The notes below the pieces were generated by a model. That model saw only the letters and a list, made by a program, of their open reading frames with translations, had not been told where the DNA came from and did not search any database. From positions 1-52,298 of the forward strand of contig JAJYTO010000004.1 in the NCBI GenBank assembly GCA_021793015.1: DNA of 52,298 bases, in the 5' to 3' direction. Of this stretch, positions 18,957 to 28,427 are shown in pieces. Source of the stretch: Bacillota bacterium. GTDB lineage: Bacteria > Bacillota > Bacilli > Alicyclobacillales > SLC66. The translations under genes and the position numbers were made by a program. Within the stretch, counting starts at the first letter, position 1; every line of letters starts with the position of its first letter.

Positions 18957-20558
18957 ATGGCCAGAAGTCTCATGTTTGTCGGAACCGCCTCGAATGTCGG
19001 CAAGAGTGTGATCTGCACTGCCATGTGTCGCATTCTGCACAGAGATGGGCATCGCGTGGCGCCCTTCAAATCGCAGAATATGTCTCTCAACTCGGCGGTT
19101 ACGCCGTCCGGGCGCGAGATTGGCAGGGCGCAGGCCGTTCAGGCGGAGGCGTGCGGGATTCTGCCCAATGAGCACATGAACCCCGTGCTGCTCAAGCCGA
19201 TTGGAGGGTCGCGTTCACAGGTCATCGTTCAGGGACGCGTTCACGATACACGCTCGGCCCGCGATTACTTTTTCGACCGCAAGGAAGAAATTTGGGAAGC
19301 GGTGCTGGAGAGCTACAGATTTCTCGCGCAGCGGTACGATGTCATTGTGATCGAAGGCGCCGGCAGTCCCGTGGAAATGAATCTGAAGTCGCAGGAGATC
19401 GCGAATATGCGCACCGCCGAAATGGCCGATGCATCCGTCATCCTCGTGGCCGACATCGACCGGGGCGGAGTCTTTGCCTCTGTTGTGGGAACGCTGCAAC
19501 TTCTTGAACCGCATGAACGCGCGCGGGTCAAAGGCGTCATTGTCAACAAGTTTCGCGGCGATCCTGGCCTGTTTGAGGAGGGCCGCAGGATGCTCGGGGA
19601 GTATGCGGGCGTTCCCGTGCTTGGAGTCATTCCCTATATACGCGATCTCGGCATTGATGAAGAGGACTCCGTGGGTCTCGCAGCGGAGCGCTATCGGGGA
19701 TCCAGCCGTTCCGTTGCGGACCAGGATCTGTCGATGGACCGCCGCGTGGACGACCACACGAATGACCGCACGCATGACCGCACGAACGGCCCTGCAGGCG
19801 CTGACTTCCTGCGCATCGCGATTGTGGACGTGCCGCACATCGCCAATTTCACAGATTTCGACCCTCTTTTTCTGGAGCCTTGCGTGCAGGCTTATTTCTG
19901 CCGTAAACCGGAAGATATGCGCGGAGCCGACGCCGTGATTCTCCCCGGCACCAAGAGCACCATGGGTGATCTGGAATGGCTTTGGACCGGAGGGTGGGCG
20001 GCTGTGCTGCGTGAAGCCCAGGCGTGTGGCGTGTGGCTGTTTGGCATCTGCGGGGGGTACCAGATGCTAGGCGCACGCGTGTGCGATCCGTATCTTCAGG
20101 AATCGGACGCGGCGGTCGAATATCCTGGACTGGGACTGCTGGACGGCGTCACCACGCTGTTTCCGGAGAAAGTTACGGTGTTGGTGGACGGTGAGCTCAG
20201 CGAAGATTTTCTGGGTATCGCAGTACATGGATACGAGATTCATATGGGCCGCACAGTGCATGGCGATGCGCGACGGCCGTTTGCGCAGACGCGCAGTCTG
20301 TCTGCCGAAGGAGGACAGATGGAGGGCGCCGTCTCGGCTGACGGTCGGACGATTGGCACGTATCTGCATGGGATCTTCCACAATGATGTATTTCGCACGG
20401 CATGGCTCAATCGTATCCGCAGTGAGCGGGGCCTGCCCGAACAGGAAGTGTCCGTTCGGGTTCAGGAGACGCGGGATGCAGCCTACGATCGACTGGAGAC
20501 CGTGATGCGCGAGCATCTTGATCCAGAATATATCTATCGACAGTGTCTCAGACAATAG
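18957..20558 (+). CDS. cobQ: cobyric acid synthase
   Basis: FVGTASNVGKSVICTAMCRILHRDG, QNMSLNSAVT, GAGSPVEMNL, GICGGYQMLG, LHGIFHND. Confidence 0.95.
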   Translation: MARSLMFVGTASNVGKSVICTAMCRILHRDGHRVAPFKSQNMSLNSAVTPSGREIGRAQAVQAEACGILPNEHMNPVLLKPIGGSRSQVIVQGRVHDTRSARDYFFDRKEEIWEAVLESYRFLAQRYDVIVIEGAGSPVEMNLKSQEIANMRTAEMADASVILVADIDRGGVFASVVGTLQLLEPHERARVKGVIVNKFRGDPGLFEEGRRMLGEYAGVPVLGVIPYIRDLGIDEEDSVGLAAERYRGSSRSVADQDLSMDRRVDDHTNDRTHDRTNGPAGADFLRIAIVDVPHIANFTDFDPLFLEPCVQAYFCRKPEDMRGADAVILPGTKSTMGDLEWLWTGGWAAVLREAQACGVWLFGICGGYQMLGARVCDPYLQESDAAVEYPGLGLLDGVTTLFPEKVTVLVDGELSEDFLGIAVHGYEIHMGRTVHGDARRPFAQTRSLSAEGGQMEGAVSADGRTIGTYLHGIFHNDVFRTAWLNRIRSERGLPEQEVSVRVQETRDAAYDRLETVMREHLDPEYIYRQCLRQ

Positions 20559-20686
20559 AACCGCGTGGTTGGCGAATCGCAAATCGCAGTCGCTGCACGC
20601 GTGGCCGGCTGGGTCGAGGCGCCGGCCATACGCCAGGGCGGGCTTGTCCGAACATACAGCACAGCGCAATAAGGGGAGGAATCGCT

Positions 20687-21253
20687 ATGCGGATCTACAC
20701 TCGCGGCGGTGATCAGGGAAAGACGGGATTGATTGGCGGCGTACGGCGCTACAAGGATGATGCAAGAGTGGAAGCCTACGGGTCGGTTGACGAGGCAGGC
20801 GCTTTCATCGGTCTCGCCGTTAGCCAGCTCGATGCAGGTCGGGACGCGGACATCATGGATCTGCTCATTGCGGCGCAGCAGCGTTTGTGGGATGTGGGCG
20901 CCGATCTGGCCGCCGCGAACCCTGAGAACTACGCATACAGAACGCCCGCCGATGCGGCGGCGGAATTGGAGCCGCACATCGACCGCTATAATGAAGAATC
21001 CGAACAGGTCACGAAATTTGTGCTGCGCGGCGGCGTGCAGCCGTCCGCCGGCCTGCACGCCGCCTGCACGGTGGTGCGCCGGGCGGAACGGCGTGTGGTC
21101 AGCCTGATGCAGCAGGAGTCCATTCATCCGCCGACTCTCCAGTATCTCAACCGACTGTCCGACCTCCTGTTCGTGTTGGCGCGGACGGTCAACGCGAGAG
21201 CCAACAAGAGCGATATTGTCTATCAGAACAGTACGGACGTGTTTCGCAATTGA
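20687..21253 (+). CDS. PduO-type cob(I)yrinic acid a,c-diamide adenosyltransferase
   Basis: MRIYTRGGDQGKTGLIGG...RVEAYGSVDEAGAFIG; VRRAERRVVSL. Confidence 0.93.
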   Translation: MRIYTRGGDQGKTGLIGGVRRYKDDARVEAYGSVDEAGAFIGLAVSQLDAGRDADIMDLLIAAQQRLWDVGADLAAANPENYAYRTPADAAAELEPHIDRYNEESEQVTKFVLRGGVQPSAGLHAACTVVRRAERRVVSLMQQESIHPPTLQYLNRLSDLLFVLARTVNARANKSDIVYQNSTDVFRN

Positions 21254-23091
21254 CGGGGGACCATGCCAGCATGCAGCGCTGCGCGGAGCGGCTGGCCAAC
21301 CTGACCGTGCCGCTTGGGGGATTGGGGCAACTGGAGGATGTTCTCATCCGGTTGGCGGGGATGTCGGGCCGCGTGATACCCGCGGTGCAAAAACCGGCTA
21401 TGTTGATCTTTGCGGCTGATCATGGTGTGAGCGCGGAGGGAGTGTCCGCCTACGATCGTGAGGTCACCGAACAGATGGCGGTCAATGTCTGCATGGGAAG
21501 CGCCGTGAGCAGTGTGCTGGCCCGTCGTCTACAGGTGCCCCTGCAGTTGATCGATGTGGGGGTGGCCTCGCCTGTCAGACATCCGTACGCCATCGTGCGA
21601 AAAGTAATGGCCGGCACCAACAATATGGCCCATGGGCCGGCCATGTCGAGAGAGCAGGCGAAGCAGGCTGCGGCCATTGGCGCGGAGGGTGCCGCGCTCC
21701 AGATACGCGATGGTTGTGACATGATCTTGATCGGCGAACTGGGGATTGGCAATACCACAGTGGCTGCTGCGATGGCGTGCGCCATGCTGGGGCTCACCCC
21801 CGACGAGGCTGTGGGCGCGGGCGCGGGTGTGTCGGAGCAGGGGATTCTGAACAAACGTGCGATCGTATCGCGAATCCTGCGCGTTCACGGGGCCTCCACA
21901 GAAGATCCGTGGGATCTGATGGCGGCCATGGGAGGTCTGGAGATCGCCGCGCTGGCGGGGGCCATAGGGGAGGCTGCGACGGCCGGCGTTCCGGTTCTTC
22001 TGGATGGAGTGACGACGACGGTCGCGGCCGTTTGGGCGCATCGTCTCAATCCGGACATCCGTCATGTCCTGGTTGCCTCCCATCTGTCTCCCGAACCTGC
22101 TCATTCCCGTCTGCTTGACCATCTCGGCCTGTCGCCGCTCATCTCTCTGGGACTGCGAATCGGGGAGGGCGCCGGAGGACTCTTTGCATTGCCGCTCATT
22201 CAAAACGCATGTCGCGTGCTGGCGGAGACGGCTACATTTGCGGATGCGCGGGTGGCGAATCCGCATCAGACTGGCGAAGGGCTCGCGAACCCTGACGAAA
22301 GGCCCTCGAACCTTGGCGAAGGCGGCATGCATGAGGACGTGCAAGAAGGCATGCATGAAGGCACGCAAGAAGGCATGCATGAAGACGGCGGTTCTGCCGC
22401 AGGGAAGCGGCCAGTCGCATCTGATTTTACGGTTCAGGAGCGGGACGCGGTATACAAGACCATTGCCGCCAGGCGGGATATGCGCGTGTTTTTGCCTGAT
22501 CCGCTGCCAGAGGATGTGATCGCCCGGATTTTCTGGGCGGCGCATCACGCTCCGTCGGTCGGGTATATGCAGCCATGGAATTTCATAGCGGTGACCGACA
22601 GGGCTATTCTGCAGCGGCTGCAGGAAGTCGTGGAGAGAGAGCGGGTGCGCGCCTCCGACAACTATAAAGAGTTGCGGCAGGCTTACTATCTGCGGCTGAA
22701 AATCGAAGGCATCGCGCAGGCGCCGCTGACGGTCTGCGTCACCAACGATTCCTCGCGCGGAGGTCCGCACGTCCTGGGGCGCAACACGATTCCGGAGACT
22801 GATCTCATGTCCACCGCCTGCGCCATTGAAAATATGTGGCTGGCGGCGCGAGCGGAAGGGATAGGCATGGGATGGGTCAGTTTTTATCGCAAAGAGGATG
22901 TCAGAAGGATTTTATCCATACCGGATGAGGTGGACCCGATCGCTCTCCTGACCTTTGGATTTACGCCCCATTTTCCGGACATTCCCGTTCTGGAGCGTAT
23001 TGGATGGGGTCAGCGGCTGGATTTGGAGGAATTGGTGTTTGACAATACATGGGGAACGGTTCGCCAGACGTCCGGCGGCAGTCACGGGTAA
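21250..23091 (+). CDS. cobT-bluB: fused CobT (DMB phosphoribosyltransferase)-BluB (DMB synthase)
   Basis: N-term FAADHGVSAEGVSAYDREVT, GELGIGNTTVAAAM; C-term RRDMRVFLPDPLPEDVIARIFWAAHHAPSVGYMQPWNF...ENMWLAARAEGIGMGWVSF; one uninterrupted ORF. Confidence 0.93.
   Translation: MTGDHASMQRCAERLANLTVPLGGLGQLEDVLIRLAGMSGRVIPAVQKPAMLIFAADHGVSAEGVSAYDREVTEQMAVNVCMGSAVSSVLARRLQVPLQLIDVGVASPVRHPYAIVRKVMAGTNNMAHGPAMSREQAKQAAAIGAEGAALQIRDGCDMILIGELGIGNTTVAAAMACAMLGLTPDEAVGAGAGVSEQGILNKRAIVSRILRVHGASTEDPWDLMAAMGGLEIAALAGAIGEAATAGVPVLLDGVTTTVAAVWAHRLNPDIRHVLVASHLSPEPAHSRLLDHLGLSPLISLGLRIGEGAGGLFALPLIQNACRVLAETATFADARVANPHQTGEGLANPDERPSNLGEGGMHEDVQEGMHEGTQEGMHEDGGSAAGKRPVASDFTVQERDAVYKTIAARRDMRVFLPDPLPEDVIARIFWAAHHAPSVGYMQPWNFIAVTDRAILQRLQEVVERERVRASDNYKELRQAYYLRLKIEGIAQAPLTVCVTNDSSRGGPHVLGRNTIPETDLMSTACAIENMWLAARAEGIGMGWVSFYRKEDVRRILSIPDEVDPIALLTFGFTPHFPDIPVLERIGWGQRLDLEELVFDNTWGTVRQTSGGSHG
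22326..22392 (+). repeat. 24-bp in-frame tandem repeat in the CobT-BluB linker
   Basis: GMHEDVQE GMHEGTQE GMHEDGG. Confidence 0.9.
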
Positions 23092-23202
23092 ATGCTGCGC
23101 TGTCACAAGGTTGCGGACTCCGCGTGGAAGTCCTGCGAAGGATGCATCAGGGGGATGCATCGCAGGGATGTGAACAGCCGCAAAATGGAGGGATTCTGCT
23201 TT

Positions 23203-23748
23203 ATGGCGGTGGCGTTTGTATTTGGCGGCGCGCGCAGCGGCAAGAGTGCGATCGCAGAGCGATTGGCCGCATCGAAACAAGAGGGGCGGGCCGATTCGGT
23301 GCTGTATATAGCCACGGCCCAGGCCAGCGACGGGGAGATGGCCGAGCGCATCCGGAGGCATCAAGCCGCCCGGCCCCGTGATTGGCTGACCGTGGAGGAA
23401 CCTTTGCAGGTGGCCGGCGAGGTGCGAAAGCACGCAGATGTTCCGGTGATCCTCATCGATTGCCTGTCCCTGCTCGTCAACAATTGGATGTTTTTGGAGC
23501 GCTGCGATGGGGCGGGATTTGAATATAGAAAACAGGAATTGATCGCGGCTCTGCAGGATTTTCACGGACTGGCCGTCTGCGTCAGCAATGAAGTCGGTCA
23601 GGGCATCGTGCCCGCCGACGCAGCCACGCGGCAGTACAGGGATTGGCTGGGCTGGCTCAATCAGGCGGTCGCCGCCGTCGCCGACCCTGTCTACTGGGTT
23701 GCGGCGGGCATCCCCGTAGACGTGCGCTCGTTCGAGGCGCAGCTGTGA
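23203..23748 (+). CDS. cobU: adenosylcobinamide kinase/guanylyltransferase
   Basis: VFGGARSGKSAIAERLA; LIDCLSLLVNNWM; SNEVGQGIVP. Confidence 0.93.
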   Translation: MAVAFVFGGARSGKSAIAERLAASKQEGRADSVLYIATAQASDGEMAERIRRHQAARPRDWLTVEEPLQVAGEVRKHADVPVILIDCLSLLVNNWMFLERCDGAGFEYRKQELIAALQDFHGLAVCVSNEVGQGIVPADAATRQYRDWLGWLNQAVAAVADPVYWVAAGIPVDVRSFEAQL

Positions 23749-24704
23749 ACGGGTTTTTCCTGGCGTGCGCAGCGCTTGTCGTCGATCGGCTGGTCGGCGA
23801 TCCCGTCTGGCTTCCACACCCTGTGGTGGGTATGGGACGCTTCATCAAAGCGCTGGAGGGCGCCTTGAATCGGCCGGAAGCGAATCGGTCGCTGGCACGG
23901 GTTTTGGGGGTCGTGACCGTATGCTGCACGGTCGGGGCCGTCTGGACCGTCTCATTTGCTGTCCTGCAATGGGTGCGCGCGCTGTCACCCTGGGCGTTCG
24001 CGGCGGCGTCGGTTGCTCTGATGTGGACAACATTGGCGTGGAAAGGATTGCGGGCGGCAGGCGAGGATGTCTACAGGGCGCTGACAGGGCCGGGGCTCTT
24101 GGAGGCCCGCCGGCGGATCGGGCGGTATGTGGGCCGGGACACGGGCGCGCTCAGCGAAACGGAAGTGATCCGCGCCGCAGTGGAAACGGTGGCGGAAAAC
24201 ACCGTCGACGCGGTTGTCTCTCCCCTTTTCTTTGCGTGTCTCGGCGGCGCTCCCCTGGCCCTGGCCTATCGGGCGGTCAATACGCTGGACAGCATGCTCG
24301 GCCACCAAAGCGAACGGTATCGAGACTTTGGCTGGGCGGCGGCACGGCTCGATGATGTGGTCAACTATGTTCCCGCCCGGTTGTGCGGTGCGTTGCTGCT
24401 GGTCGCCATTCGGCTGTCCGGGTTGCAGGCATTAAGGGCGTGGCGCGTCATGCGACGGGACGCGCATAAGCATCCGAGTCCCAACGGGGGGATTCCGGAG
24501 TCACTTGCGGCGGGCGCTCTGGGGGTGCAACTGGGCGGCGTCAACGTGTACGGCGGCGTACCGCAAAGGCGCGCCCTGCTGGGAGATCCACGGCGCAGTC
24601 TCGAATCCGGGGACATTCGCAGGGTCACCCGCGTTCTTGAGTGGCTGGGATGGCTCTGCGTGGCGCTCACCGCAGGCGGCGGCCTGCTTTGCGCCCGCCT
24701 TTGA
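23745..24704 (+). CDS. cbiB: adenosylcobinamide-phosphate synthase
   Basis: DRLVGDPVWLPHPVVGMGRFI; ETVAENTVDAVVSPLFF; GTGA overlap with cobU. Confidence 0.93.
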   Translation: MNGFFLACAALVVDRLVGDPVWLPHPVVGMGRFIKALEGALNRPEANRSLARVLGVVTVCCTVGAVWTVSFAVLQWVRALSPWAFAAASVALMWTTLAWKGLRAAGEDVYRALTGPGLLEARRRIGRYVGRDTGALSETEVIRAAVETVAENTVDAVVSPLFFACLGGAPLALAYRAVNTLDSMLGHQSERYRDFGWAAARLDDVVNYVPARLCGALLLVAIRLSGLQALRAWRVMRRDAHKHPSPNGGIPESLAAGALGVQLGGVNVYGGVPQRRALLGDPRRSLESGDIRRVTRVLEWLGWLCVALTAGGGLLCARL

Positions 24705-24734
24705 ACAGCCGCAGTCCGGGAAGGGGCGAAGCGA

Positions 24735-25487
24735 GTGGGGAGATCTTTGTATCGACAGGCGATGCTGGCCGTGCAGTTCGCCACGGTGTTTCCGACACCG
24801 CAACTGGTCGGTGTGACGGACGATGAAGTGCGCCGCAGCATGGCCTGGTTGCCAGTGCTGGGGGCGGTGCTGGGCGCCCTTCTGTGGCTGCTGAATCTTG
24901 GTCTGCGAAGGGGTCTGGCGCCCTGGCCGGCCACGGTTGTCTCGTTGGCCCTTTACACAGGCAGCACGGGGGCCCTGCACCTGGATGGACTGCTGGACAC
25001 GGCGGACGCGGTGGGGAGTCGCGCCAGAGGTGAACGGGCGCTGGCGATCATGAAGGACAGCCGGGTGGGCGCGATGGGCGCGGTGGCGGGATGTCTTGTC
25101 CTGCTTGGAAAGGCCGCCGCCCTGTCTGCGCTGCTTCCGCAGTCGCCAGGACCGTTCATCGTGATGCCCGCTCTGTCGCGCATGGCGATGCTCTGGGCCA
25201 TGGGCTGGGCGCCAGCCGCACGATCGACGGGTCTCGCCGGTTTGTTCGCCCGGCGGATGCCTGCGTCAGCCACTGGGATCGCAACGGTGTGCGCGTGCGC
25301 GTTCTCTCTGTGGCTGTTGCCCTGGCGGGAGGCGTTGATCGCGATCATGGGCGTCTTTGCGTTCTCCTTTGTCGTGACACGGTGGTTGCATCGACGTTTC
25401 GGCGGATTGACGGGGGATTCGTATGGGGCGATCAATGAACTGATTGAATGGCTGGGCTGGACGGCTTTATCAGTTCATGGCTGGTAG
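24735..25487 (+). CDS. cobS: cobalamin-5'-phosphate synthase
   Basis: GALHLDGLLDTADAVGSRARGERALAIMKDSRVGAMG. Confidence 0.93.
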   Translation: MGRSLYRQAMLAVQFATVFPTPQLVGVTDDEVRRSMAWLPVLGAVLGALLWLLNLGLRRGLAPWPATVVSLALYTGSTGALHLDGLLDTADAVGSRARGERALAIMKDSRVGAMGAVAGCLVLLGKAAALSALLPQSPGPFIVMPALSRMAMLWAMGWAPAARSTGLAGLFARRMPASATGIATVCACAFSLWLLPWREALIAIMGVFAFSFVVTRWLHRRFGGLTGDSYGAINELIEWLGWTALSVHGW

Positions 25488-25498
25488 CGACTGCGGAA

Positions 25499-26614
25499 AT
25501 GGACAAAGTGGGGGTGAACCACCTGGAACACGGGGGGCGAATCGACGATTACTCAGCGCAAACAGGCAAAGAGGCTGGCGATATTCTCGATTGCAGCGCC
25601 AATATCCATCCTTTGGGGCCGCCCGCCAGCGTCATGGAAGCGATCGAGCGGTCCCTGTCCGGGATCCGTCACTATCCCGATCCACGACATCGGCAGGTGA
25701 AGAAGGCGTTGGCGCAACGTTTTCAGATTGAGCCCGAGAGTGTCCTGTGCGGCAATGGGGCCACGGAATGCATGGAACTGCTCGTTCGCTGGCTGCGTCC
25801 AAGCCGCTGTGTCATCCTGGACCCGGCGTTTGGGGAATACGAGGCGATCGCTCAACGTTACGATCGTCCCATCCTGCGCCTGTCGCTCTTCGACGGCTCG
25901 CGGTTTGCCCTGCCGCTCTCAGCGCTGGATCAGGCGCTCTGCCCCGGAGATCTGCTGTTTCTCAATCATCCTCACAATCCGTCAGGCTCCTCCTGGCCCG
26001 TCGCCGAGTGGTTGCCCTTCGCGCAGGCGTGGGCGCAGACCGGGGTGCATGTGATCATCGATGAGTCGTTTGTCGACTTTCTGCCGCAGGCGGACGCGCA
26101 GAGCGCCCTTCGCTGCGCGACGCTTTCCCCAAACCTGTACGTCGTCAGATCGGCCACCAAAATGTTTTCCATACCGGGACTGCGTTTCGGATTTGCAGTC
26201 GGAATGCCGCGAGTTCTCGGCGAGTTGGAAGAACAGCGCGATCCCTGGAGCGTCAATCATCTGGCGCAGTGCGCCGCCGCTGCCGCCTACCTTGATGGAT
26301 CGTTTGCGGAACTCACGGCGGACTGGCTGAGTCGCGCGCAGGCACGGCAAAAGGAAACGTGGGCCGCTCATCCGGCATGGACGGTCTTTCCGACGTCCGT
26401 CAATTTCTTTCTGGTGCGGTTTGCGTCCTGCGAACAATCCCTCCAGATCCAGGATGGGCTCCGCAGGGAAGCCATATTTCTGCGGTCCTGCGGAAACTTC
26501 TTGGGACTGTCGGACGCTTACGCGCGCATCGCCCTGCGGACCGAGGACGAGAACGAACGTGTGTGGTCAGCGGTGACGCGGATCGCGAGCGCGGGCGATG
26601 TCTGCCGCGAGTGA
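25499..26614 (+). CDS. cobD: threonine-phosphate decarboxylase-like PLP aminotransferase
   Basis: NHLEHGGRI...DCSANIHPLGPP; FLNHPHNPSGS; VRSATKMFSIPGLRFGFAVG. Confidence 0.88.
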   Translation: MDKVGVNHLEHGGRIDDYSAQTGKEAGDILDCSANIHPLGPPASVMEAIERSLSGIRHYPDPRHRQVKKALAQRFQIEPESVLCGNGATECMELLVRWLRPSRCVILDPAFGEYEAIAQRYDRPILRLSLFDGSRFALPLSALDQALCPGDLLFLNHPHNPSGSSWPVAEWLPFAQAWAQTGVHVIIDESFVDFLPQADAQSALRCATLSPNLYVVRSATKMFSIPGLRFGFAVGMPRVLGELEEQRDPWSVNHLAQCAAAAAYLDGSFAELTADWLSRAQARQKETWAAHPAWTVFPTSVNFFLVRFASCEQSLQIQDGLRREAIFLRSCGNFLGLSDAYARIALRTEDENERVWSAVTRIASAGDVCRE

Positions 26615-27238
26615 CGCCGGCATGTGGCTCATGTCGCCGCGCTTTTGCACATCGGCGCCGCCGTCGCTGCGCATGCGCGCGCGTGTAATGGACGCATGGG
26701 GCGGCTGCCACTCCCGGAACCGGGCGAGCGGTTGGTCGTGCAATCGGGCAAGCCACAGTCCGAGGACGCCTCCGTGAGTCACTATGCAAAGGGGGCCCGA
26801 CGCGACGGCCGCGAGTGTCTGCAGCGCGTCCTGGAATCGCTGGAGGGCGTCCATGCGCCGTTCACCCTCCGGCAGGGAAAATTCGTCCGGCGCATCCATG
26901 GACAGTGCCTGATCCATGAGTTCACGGTGTTGTTCGTAGGCGGCCAATGACGACATGCCATCCAGTATCCCGAGATCGAGTTCACGCAGATCCGGGACAT
27001 CCACCACGGCGGGGGCAGTTCGCTGCGCCTCTGCGATAGCGACAGCAGTGTCGTGCGCCCGCCGCAATGGACTGGTGTAGATCGCGTCAAACTCGATCGT
27101 TCGCAGCGCAGCCGCTGCAGCGGCCGCCTGAGTCTGTCCAAGGGGATGCAGGGGAGGATTCGAGCGGCCGATCAGGGTGTAACGGAGATTTTCTTCGGTC
27201 ACGGCGTGGCGAATGAAGTATACGTCTGCATCCTGCAT
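26567..27238 (-). CDS. cobC: histidine phosphatase (alpha-ribazole phosphatase-like)
   Basis: VYFIRHAVTEENLRYTLIGRSNPPLHPLGQ; VTHGGVLG; tail overlaps convergent cobD. Confidence 0.75.
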   Translation of the reverse strand: MQDADVYFIRHAVTEENLRYTLIGRSNPPLHPLGQTQAAAAAAALRTIEFDAIYTSPLRRAHDTAVAIAEAQRTAPAVVDVPDLRELDLGILDGMSSLAAYEQHRELMDQALSMDAPDEFSLPEGERRMDALQRFQDALQTLAAVASGPLCIVTHGGVLGLWLARLHDQPLARFREWQPPHASITRARMRSDGGADVQKRGDMSHMPASLAADIARARDPRHR

Positions 27239-27441
27239 CCTGGCGCATCTCTCTTTCCGAGGCTGAATCCAGGGTCCTGGGAATGCGCCGCGCGACGCCT
27301 GCCAGAACATCGAGTCTCAGTGGATATGGCGATTGCCTCATAGGTATGCTAATATAATAACCGATTGCGTTTGCAGGGTGAAGATTGGAAACCCGCCGTA
27401 TCCGATTCTACTTGGGTGCGGTTTTTTGTTTGTACGAAAGG

Positions 27442-28128
27442 GTGATAGGCATAAGGGCCGTTTTGCATGTGATCAGCGATCAACAACGCCATCGTCTTCC
27501 GCTGGAACAGGCTTTGCTGCAGAGTGTGCTGGGCGGCGCGGATGTCGTGCAGGTTCGCCAGAAGAAGATGCCGGCTGCGGAGACGTACGCGTTTGTCCGA
27601 GGATTGATGGCGCAATGCCAAGAGGAGGCACTCGCCCCGCGCATCTTTGTGAACGATCGTCTGGACGTGGCGATGGCAAGCCATGCGTCAGGGGTGCATC
27701 TGGCCGCCAAGTCGATCCCCGTGGACGCCGCGCGCCAAGTTTGCCAACAAGCGCGCTGGCCCGGACTGATCGGCTGTTCGGTGCATTCGCTCGCGGAGGC
27801 CAAATCTGCGGAACGTCTTGGCGCCGATTACGTGACTTTCGGCCACGTGTTTCCGTCCCCCTCTCACTCCGCCCTGGCGCCGCAGGGAATCGGGACATTG
27901 GCGGAGATCGTGTCACAGACAGACATTCCTGTCATCGCCATAGGCGGAATCGATGAACACAACATATCTCAGGTGCTGGAAACGGGCTGCAGCGGCGTGG
28001 CGGTGATTGGCGCAGTTTTGCAAAGCGATGATCCGCGGCGCGTGGCATCCCGGTTATTGGACCGAATCGCGCGCTCCACTGTTTCGCCGCGGCGTCGTTT
28101 TCCGCATGCGGGAGAGGAAAGAGGTTAG
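27442..28128 (+). CDS. thiamine-phosphate synthase / TenI family
   Basis: GTG start with GAAAGG SD; VIGCSVHSLAEAKSAERLGADYVTFGHVFPSPSHSA; VIAIGGID; VAVIGAVLQSDDP. Confidence 0.85.
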   Translation: MIGIRAVLHVISDQQRHRLPLEQALLQSVLGGADVVQVRQKKMPAAETYAFVRGLMAQCQEEALAPRIFVNDRLDVAMASHASGVHLAAKSIPVDAARQVCQQARWPGLIGCSVHSLAEAKSAERLGADYVTFGHVFPSPSHSALAPQGIGTLAEIVSQTDIPVIAIGGIDEHNISQVLETGCSGVAVIGAVLQSDDPRRVASRLLDRIARSTVSPRRRFPHAGEERG

Positions 28129-28162
28129 CATGCAGCCTTGCCATGATGCCGTCGTCGCGTCG

Positions 28163-28212
28163 GACAAGTTGCCATGCTTGGCGATGGCCGCAAGGCCATG
28201 TTTTTTCGGGAG
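28163..28212 (+). terminator. repeated hairpin module, copy 2, terminator-like, between tenI/thiE and thiS
   Basis: GACAAGTTGCCATGCTTGGCGATGGCCGCAAGGCCATGTTTTTTCGGGA; ATGGCC-GCAA-GGCCAT stem then T6. Confidence 0.6.
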
Positions 28213-28222
28213 CTGATCAATT

Positions 28223-28423
28223 GTGCTGGTGATTGTCAATGGCATGGATAGAGAGGTAACAACGGATTGCACGGTGGCCGAGTTGCTGGATGAACTTGCA
28301 TTGACAGAGGATCGTGTGGCTGTGGAGAGAAATGGAGAAGTCATCGCTCGACAGGAATTGACCGCAACCCGCCTTTGCGCGGGAGACATCGTTGAAATCG
28401 TACGATTTGTTGGAGGGGGATAG
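28223..28423 (+). CDS. thiS: sulfur carrier protein ThiS
   Basis: [23 protein letters not shown]...[13 protein letters not shown] (C-terminal GG). Confidence 0.92.
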   Translation: MLVIVNGMDREVTTDCTVAELLDELALTEDRVAVERNGEVIARQELTATRLCAGDIVEIVRFVGGG

Positions 28424-28427
28424 GGTC

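Noticed and set aside
21529-22770. 413-aa minus-strand ORF over cobT-bluB
   Set aside because: Antisense shadow ORF with repetitive low-complexity translation; the opposite strand encodes conserved enzymes.
22912-23817. 301-aa minus-strand ORF over bluB/cobU
   Set aside because: Antisense shadow ORF; no family features.
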